Of a stretch of DNA of 64,000 nt, positions 57,781 to 64,000 are shown one piece after another. Origin of the DNA: Proteles cristata cristata. Its lineage: Eukaryota; Chordata; Mammalia; Carnivora; Hyaenidae. A model generated the notes under the pieces. The model did no database searches. It was not told the origin of the DNA and worked only from the letters and a program-made list of their open reading frames with translations. Both the position numbers and the translations under genes were made by a program. Each line of letters opens with the position of its first letter. The first letter of the stretch is position 1. Location: NCBI GenBank assembly GCA_017311185.1, contig JAESUZ010004533.1:434001-498000 (forward strand), read 5' to 3'.

Positions 57781-58195
57781 CTTTCCTTAGAAATCCTTTC
57801 TCTTAGCTGGAACTTTTAGGGAGCCCTAATCCTAATAAATCATTGCCAATTGATTTCAATATAGACTGCAAAATGGCTTCACTTCTTTGCAGCATTAGAA
57901 GGTAATGATTAGTTTTTGACTATGTTGTTATTCATTAGCATACACGTTGGAGACAATAAAGAAAAAGCAAAAAGAATTTTAAAAAGGTCAGGTTTTTTTT
58001 TTAAGTTGGCAGGGATTTATGGAATTAATTATATTTTTAAAATATGCCAATATTACTCTAACAGGGATCTTTTTGGGGGATGTGGGTCTGGGGACGAATC
58101 ATGTTGTGTGTCTTGCTTTCTTCAATAAACATTTTAGAACTCATCTTGTCAGTCCTTTTACTGCAGTCACAGAAGAGTTTCCCATAGGATCTACA
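57781..58195. other. No gene recognised
   Basis: AT-rich spacer; overlapping 70- and 89-codon frames near 57916-58288 run into the L2 that follows. Confidence 0.45.
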
Positions 58196-58555
58196 CCCTA
58201 TCCTTCCTCAGGGCCTTTACATCAGCTCTTTCCTGCACTTAGAAACCTCTTCTGCTGGTACTTGCAAAGCCGGGCTTCTTGTCCTTGAAATTTCGGCTTA
58301 AATGCCATCCCCTCAGAAAGTCTCTTTCTGACCCTCAACTGAAGTGAGACTCCTCATTATTACCTATCCCACAGTCTCTTTATTTTCTTGTTATGTTTTC
58401 TTTAGCTGTTGTCAGTTTGTTGTCTGTATATTCCCTGTTGGATTCTAAGCTTCTTGAACCAGGTCTGTCTTATCATTGTGTCTCCAGCTTTGAGTAGGAG
58501 GCATGTAATAATAGGTGCCCAGTACAGATTTGAGGAATGAATGAATGAAAGAACA
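58196..58555 (+). mobile_element. L2 3' fragment
   Basis: CCTCAGGGCCTTTACATCAGC, TTAAATGCCATCCCCTCAGAAAG, TTTGTTGTCTGTATATTCCC and GATTTGAGGAATGAATGAATG follow the L2 3' consensus order. Confidence 0.88.
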
Positions 58556-59810
58556 AATGAGTTTTAGAAGGAGAAGAAAGAGGTAAAAGAAATAAAAATG
58601 CAGTGAAAGTAACTTTTTAATTTATAGACTGAGCAGAGTGAGTAGCACGAAAAGGGTGGGGGACTCTTTTCCTTACCATGTGAAGTACAGACTTGCCTTT
58701 CTTCTTTGAAACTGAACAAGGAGTTACAGCATCATCCTCTGAGAAATAGCTGTGTCCCTTGTCACTTCCTTTAACAAGGCAAAACCTTGATCCAAACTCT
58801 AGGCTTCAGATTTGCTGTATCCCAGAGAAGGCTGTTTGTATCTTGCCATAGATAATGAAGACTGGTCCAAAGTGTGTAATAGGTTCTAATTTGCCCCTAT
58901 TTTTCCCCAAGACTATAGCATTAAAAATAAATGACATGTCATAAAGTGCCATTCTTTATTTTGAAAAAAGCCATTATTATAGTTAAAATTCACATTGCTT
59001 ATTCCTTTACATTTAAGAGTTCAGAGCCGCATATGTTTAGGGAGGGAAACATAATTAAACAAAAGCAACAGATGCCAGGAACAAAGGATAAAAGGAGGAA
59101 ATGTTCAGTTATAGCAGTAATATGGGAAGAAATAGGCAACACATCTCTTTTTACCATAAAGTCACTGTGGATGGGGCCAATCCATTCCATCTTTAAATTC
59201 TGGGTTGGAAAAAACCACAGAAATGAGAATTATAGTAAATGGGCTAAAAATATGTAAATCACACTATTATTTTTAGAAAATTGTGTAAGGAGAAAGTTGG
59301 GAATTTGAGGTGGTGATATTCATTAAACTAGAATCCTTACAGGCAGGTAAGAATGGAGAAAGTGACATAAAGAAGGAAGCCCTCACTAACTAAAGTTCCC
59401 TGGCCCTTGCATTGGAATCTACTTAAAATGGGAACAAACTTTTTAAGGTAAACAGTAGAAAAAAATTGATTGGAGTTTTATCTTAAAAATAAAAAAAATT
59501 ATGAGACTAATTTCTTCTGAGACCTAGATATTGTGTGCAGTTGTCTACACTTGGTCTAACTGTCCCAAAGGTCAAAAGCCAATATTAGTGAATATTTTCA
59601 TGTTATGACAACCTTGCTTCTCCATGCAACAACTTTATGGAGGGGACTTGGATAACACATGCTCAGTTAATTATGAACTTTTGTAATTCTCTTAAGTGCA
59701 AACCTCCTGTCCTTCTTGTTACTAAGAAATGACGAGGAGTCCAAGGATCTTCAAAATTATCCTGATTGACAATGAGAGCATTGCAAATTCAGAAAATTGT
59801 TTGAGCCATG
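58556..59810. other. No gene recognised
   Basis: AT-rich DNA. A 108-codon plus frame (58931-59257) overlapped by a minus frame shows no domain and is probably chance. Confidence 0.45.
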
Positions 59811-60230
59811 TGTTAGTCTGCCAGGGCTGCTGTAACCAAGTACCACAAACTGGGTGGCTTAAGTAACAGAAATATGTTATCTCACAGTTCTGGAGTTTAG
59901 AAGCCTAACATCAAGGTCCTGGCCAGAATTGCTTTCTTCTGAGGACTGTGAGGGAGGGGTCTGCTCTGGGCTTCTCTCCTTAGCTTGTAGATGGTCATTT
60001 TCTCTCTGGGTATATGTCTCTCCATACTGTCTTCCTTCTATGGGTTTCTGTTTCTGTCCAGTTTCCCTTTTTATAAGGACACCAGTCATATTGGACTAGG
60101 GCTCACCTCATTTTAACTTGATCACCTTTGTAAAGACCCTGTCTCCAAATACAGTCCCATTTTGAAGGACTAGGGGTTAGGACTGCAATATATCTTCTTT
60201 GGGAGCACACAATTCAACTCATAATAATAC
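59811..60230 (-). mobile_element. MaLR LTR (MLT1/MST-like), antisense
   Basis: TGTTAGTCTGCCAGGGCTGC, ACTGGGTGGCTTAAGTAACAG, CTCACAGTTCTGGAG, TTATAAGGACACCAGTCATATTGG, GTCTCCAAATACAGTCCC and CACACAATTCAACTCATAA are the reverse-complement landmarks of a MaLR LTR, in order and nearly full length. No partner LTR or internal region is present. Confidence 0.88.
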
Positions 60231-60234
60231 ACTG

Positions 60235-60286
60235 TTCTTCTTCTTCTTCTTCTTTTTCTTCTTCTTCTTCTTTTTTTTTTTTTTTT
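60235..60286. repeat. (TTC)n then T-run
   Basis: About ten TTC units broken by a T5 run, ending in T16. Confidence 0.95.
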
Positions 60287-60384
60287 ACTGCATAAAGACT
60301 GTGTCTATAGAACTCAAAATCAATTTGAAAGGAGTTAAATACAGTGAATTGCTAATGTAATGATTCATGAGTAAAATGAATGCT

Positions 60385-60450
60385 TCTTGTTATTTAAGCC
60401 ACTAAGCATTGAGGTGCTTCGTTATATAGCAATGGATAACTGATACCATG
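60385..60450 (+). mobile_element. MLT1-like LTR 3' end fragment
   Basis: TTGTTATTTAAGCCACTAAG then TTCGTTATATAGCAATGGATAACTGATACC is the 3' terminus of an MLT1-type LTR, here only about 65 bp. Confidence 0.65.
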
Positions 60451-60544
60451 ATCATGCTAAAGGTTGCTCTAGAGATTTCTCAGAGTTTGGAGAAAAGGGA
60501 TCAAAGTTTCTGTGCTATTACATATTACAAATAAGCGTTTTGGA

Positions 60545-60680
60545 AAAAACAGCATTATTGAGGTATAATGGATATACAAAGATTACACATATTTATGTGT
60601 GCAGTTTGATGAGCTAGGACATGTGAAACCTTCCATGACACCATCAGAATTAAAGTAAAGACGTATCCAGTGCCTTCCCA
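60545..60680 (-). mobile_element. Old L1 3' UTR relic, antisense
   Basis: ATTATTGAGGTATAATGGATATACAAAG and GTGTGCAGTTTGATGAGC match the reverse complement of an old L1 3' end. Confidence 0.7.
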
Positions 60681-61234
60681 CTAAAACAAGGACAAAAGCA
60701 AACAAGGAGATTTTCACAGGCTGAGTTGGAGCTCAGATGTTGCTAGTGTTACAGCTTTCTTTCCAAATCAATTTCCATTTCTTGTTATTTTGAGAAATCT
60801 TGATTTGAATATAGGAGGAGGGGTCTGATTAGAGGTAGTGCTTTGGAGAAAAGAGGAGAGTAAAATTAATGAAGGCGTGGCATTGTATCTTTTGCTTCTG
60901 GTCCCTTGCTTGGGTTTGAGCTGACAGAATGCAAGTCTTATATAAGACTTTGCAAGATTCCAAATACCATAGTATCTTTTTGGGACCCCAGCTAACACAG
61001 GGGGACCCTGAGTTGGTCCTAGAAACTTGGGGGACAGTGGGTTGGTATTGGGAGAGCAGAGCAGAGGCATTGGTTTTCTTGAGGTGGGCACCACTTCAGG
61101 GGCATGAATGGTGGTAGTGGATGTTCATAAGTGTGATCCAGGACAGAAGGAAAGATGTGGCAGTTGCCGTGGGCTACTTCAAAGACAGACTGGTTTGTGA
61201 GTGTATATGAGAGAATTCTCTGGGGACTTCACCA
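60681..61234. other. No gene recognised
   Basis: A 108-codon minus frame (60768-61094) overlaps a 62-codon plus frame; neither has a recognisable domain. Confidence 0.4.
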
Positions 61235-61395
61235 AGTCTGGTCCCAGGACCAGCAGCAACTGGTTAAAAATATAAATTCTTGGGACTTTCTACAAAATCA
61301 TGGAAACATGGTCTCAGTATAGAATCTGAGAGTGGGAGAGTCAGTGCCTTGTTGGAGACCTTCAACCAATGAACTAGGGAGTTGGCAAATAAATG
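61235..61395 (-). mobile_element. MER5-like DNA transposon relic
   Basis: CTGGTCCCAGGACCAGCAGCAACTGG and ATATAAATTCTTGGGAC resemble the right part of MER5 in reverse orientation. Confidence 0.5.
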
Positions 61396-63155
61396 TCCTA
61401 GACTTCTATCATTTAGAAGGACAATTCTGAGGTAGGTCCCTTAAAGAGTGGAGTCCCAAATCCTCACAGTTCTAATCAGGTACTAATATAATACCCTTTT
61501 ACTTCTTAATCTCACCTTCCCAACTAATTTATTCCTGCTTTCTGGACTCACCTCTTGAAAAAGCCACCTCCACCCACATTCTTCTCTCAGGCTCTACTTG
61601 AGGGATAATAATAATCTGACAACAATAAAGATATCCATAAACACTTGCATTGGTCTGTGAGAATATTCTGATTTATGCTAAGTATATGGATTCTAAAACA
61701 ATGTTTAGGTTCCATGCCAAACTAAGCAGCTCTATGGGAGGAACATGGGCTCTCTGTTACCTTAGTGGATGTCCAGAGTGTTGCTTAGGAGAGAAAAAAA
61801 CTCTACCAAGTTTCTGGCATGGGGAAAATAACCACATCTGTGGTTTCCAAGGCTAGTCTTCAGATTGATTCTTTCATTGGTTTAGCTTCTTTTGGCTTGG
61901 AAATTAATTTCCCCACTGTGTGCAATTTTCACTTATTGAGAAAGTTAGTCTCTTAGCAAACTGTTCCTTGGTGTGTCTGGATAAGGTTGAGAAATGAAAT
62001 CTCTAGCAGTTTAGCAAAAGCATTTAGGAGTTTGATATTTGGTTAGTTTGAATATTTAATTTGCATGAGTGTTGTAGGAAGTCATTGAGAGGACATGACT
62101 GTTGGTTGACTTGAGAGCTAGGGTGAGGCTCATCACCTTCTCCCCTGTCCTTGAAATGTACATTTTCCCCACCATTCCCACATTAGGAGTCTTTCAAGGA
62201 CATAGCCTTGAGAGAATAGTGTGTTACTGAGAGCATTTTGACTGAATGTGTGACTGAACCCATTTAGGCCTGTGTCTCAACTTTAAACATTCTGGTGACA
62301 GATGTGAACTTCTACCTGTCTGTGGCTGTCAAAGACAAGCCTCCTAATGTAAGTTCCCTTGCTTATTTAACTTGCCAATATGGAGTGGATAATCTCTTTC
62401 TTTGGTCTCTCCTTGACCTGCACATACTTGGGCCAGTTTCAGATTTCACCTGGGGAGCTCCCAGGGTTGTGAACCAACAACAAGTGTATATATTTTTCAG
62501 TGTATAATAAATTGGTGATTAAAATTATTCTAAAGAACAGGGAGTTAGATTTTATGCCTAGTAATTTAGCTTCTCAAAGATATTAAATACTTCTGCTTTG
62601 ATGTGGGTGAAAACAGGTCAAGGGAAATGAATATCTTTTTCATAAAGTAATAATATTAGCTAATAGCTGCAGCAGGGAATGGTAAATAAAATTGTTAAGC
62701 TTTTTTTATGCTTCAGCTGAAAGAATAATATTTTTTTTGTTTGTACCTATGATTCTATAGATTTATTAAAGATGTCAGGGCTTGAAAATGTTGACTTTTC
62801 CTGTGCTTCTGTTATGAAATGTGCCACACATGAAATTATGACATACTTGTGGACATTTATATACATCATTTCTTTCTAGGAAGAAATAATTCCAATTTAT
62901 CAAGTTGGATTTAGTGAAGGAGTCATTATATATAACTATATTATTATAGGACCTAAATTCCTGTGAATTTTTTTTCCTTTTTGTCAGTTTTCTCCCCCTT
63001 CATTCAGATTTTAACTATTCTTCAGGTATTTGCTGGGTCTCTTGCTGTGGCAGCTGCCATTGACAAACTGATTGGGAAAGAATAAATTCTGAATGTAAAT
63101 ATAAAGGATGAAGTACCTATGGAAGGAAATACATTTTCCTACTTGTTCCTAAAGA
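61396..63155. other. No gene recognised
   Basis: About 1.8 kb of AT-rich DNA with short featureless frames (61650-61856, 62295-62507). Confidence 0.5.
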
Positions 63156-63390
63156 AGTTTTATAGTATAATGGAAAGAATGTAGTCTTTGGATTCCAACA
63201 GATTCTAGTTTAAACATTAGCCCTTCATCATTAGCTATATATAATCAAAGGACAATTATTTGAATTTCAGTTTTTTTACCTATAAAATAGAGATGATATC
63301 CATCTTATAGGATTGTTGCAAGGGATATAATATACATAAAGCACCTGGAAGACCTGTAACAAATGGCAAATACTATTATTGTTACTAACT
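63156..63390 (+). mobile_element. MIR relic
   Basis: TAATGGAAAGAATGTAGTC, TCAGTTTTTTTACCTATAAAATAGAG, TAGGATTGTTGCAAGGG and TAAAGCACCTGGAAG follow the plus MIR order. Confidence 0.82.
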
Positions 63391-63769
63391 ACATTGAGAA
63401 GAGCTTTCAGATAAAGGCAATTCACTTGACAAGAGTGAGTGATACATTTTGTGTTTGGCCAGCAGGTTCCCAGTGGTATTAAAAAAATGACTTAGCTGGA
63501 AGGTCTTGACATCCAAGACTTTCCCCCAAGTAACTCTACTACTGACTTTATAGTATGATAGTCAAACCTGGATGTTTCTAGGATAGTTTGAGGAACTGTT
63601 TAGTGTCATCCTAGAACAGAGAATATGAAGTTTTAAAAGTTGCCTAGGTCATTCTGATTATCAGAAAACTGGGGACCACTTCTTAAGATTCAGACCCAGC
63701 TCTTCCAGACCAACTTTAGACATCACTGGGTGAGTAGCTACTAATTATTCTTAAGACATATTATCTTTT
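63391..63769. other. No gene recognised
   Basis: Spacer before the last SINE; a decayed MER5-like word (GGGGACCACTTCTTAAGATTCAG near 63672) is too weak to call. Confidence 0.4.
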
Positions 63770-63963
63770 GGGGCACCTGGGTGGTTCAGTCCATTGAGCC
63801 TCTGACTTCGGCTCAGGTCATGATCTTATAGTTTGGGAGTTTGAGCCCTGCACTGGGCTCTCTGTTGTCAGCACAGAGCCCACTTCTGATCTTTCTGTCT
63901 CCTTCTCTCTGCCTCTCACCTACTTGCACTCTCTTTCTCTCAGAATAAATAAACAGACTTTTA
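63770..63963 (+). mobile_element. CAN-SINE
   Basis: The head GGGGCACCTGGGTGGTTCAG is followed by CTCAGGTCATGATCTTATAG, GTCAGCACAGAGCCCAC, a CT block and an AGAATAAATAAACAGAC tail. No clear TSD. Confidence 0.92.
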
Positions 63964-64000
63964 ATCTGTTCTAACTATTTTAACATAATTCATTAATATC

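Noticed and set aside
81..63963. tRNA-Lys-like heads of the SINEs as tRNA genes
   Set aside because: Each is fused to a CT-rich block and A-rich tail, often with a TSD, and lacks a clean cloverleaf; these are SINEs, not tRNA genes.

Overview
This window is nuclear DNA from a mammal, most likely a carnivoran of the cat side (Feliformia, probably Felidae). The evidence is 18 copies of a tRNA-Lys-derived CAN-SINE whose head reads GGGGCACCTGGGTGGCTCAG and which ends in a CT-rich block and an (A)AATAAATAAACATT tail. There is also a full-length carnivoran-type L1, and a background of older mammalian repeats (MIR, L2, MER20, MER5, MaLR LTRs). I could identify no exon of a host protein-coding gene, no RNA gene and no CRISPR array. 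The window reads as intergenic or deep-intronic DNA. The longest open frames all lie in L1 ORF1, L1 ORF2 or their antisense shadows.

Layout. 0-2 kb: an old plus-strand L1 3' end split by a SINE. 2-13 kb: AT-rich single-copy-looking DNA with MIRs, a MaLR LTR, two SINEs, an unnamed ancient repeat and an antisense L1/HAL1 ORF1-region relic. 13-18 kb: a cluster of four SINEs, an L1 3' end and a long L2 relic. 18-23 kb: MIR and L2 relics, then a stack of two 5'-truncated L1s at one target site. 23-37 kb: the densest SINE region, with GT, GA and CCA/TCA microsatellites. 38.0-44.6 kb: a full-length antisense L1 with a CpG-rich 5' UTR, an intact 297-codon ORF1 and a broken ORF2. 44.6-56.7 kb: no lineage-specific SINE at all, only old MIR/MER relics, a palindromic MITE with a microsatellite, and AT-rich DNA with POU-octamer and homeodomain-type motifs. 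56.7-64 kb: three SINEs, L2, a MaLR LTR and an L1 3' relic.

The only working-gene logic visible is retroelement biology. L1 supplies the endonuclease and reverse transcriptase that mobilise L1 and the SINEs in trans, and almost every young copy is framed by a readable target-site duplication (TSD). The most interesting structure is at 20875-22121. Three identical 12-bp TSD copies bracket two L1s, showing that a second L1 landed on the endonuclease site preserved at the 5' end of the first. The first L1 also carries a probable 3' transduction ending in its own AATAAA and poly(A). A similar but more decayed reuse of a target site (L1 then SINE) is seen at 13799-14543. Limits: family names are assigned from remembered consensus features, not by alignment, and boundaries of old repeats are approximate.
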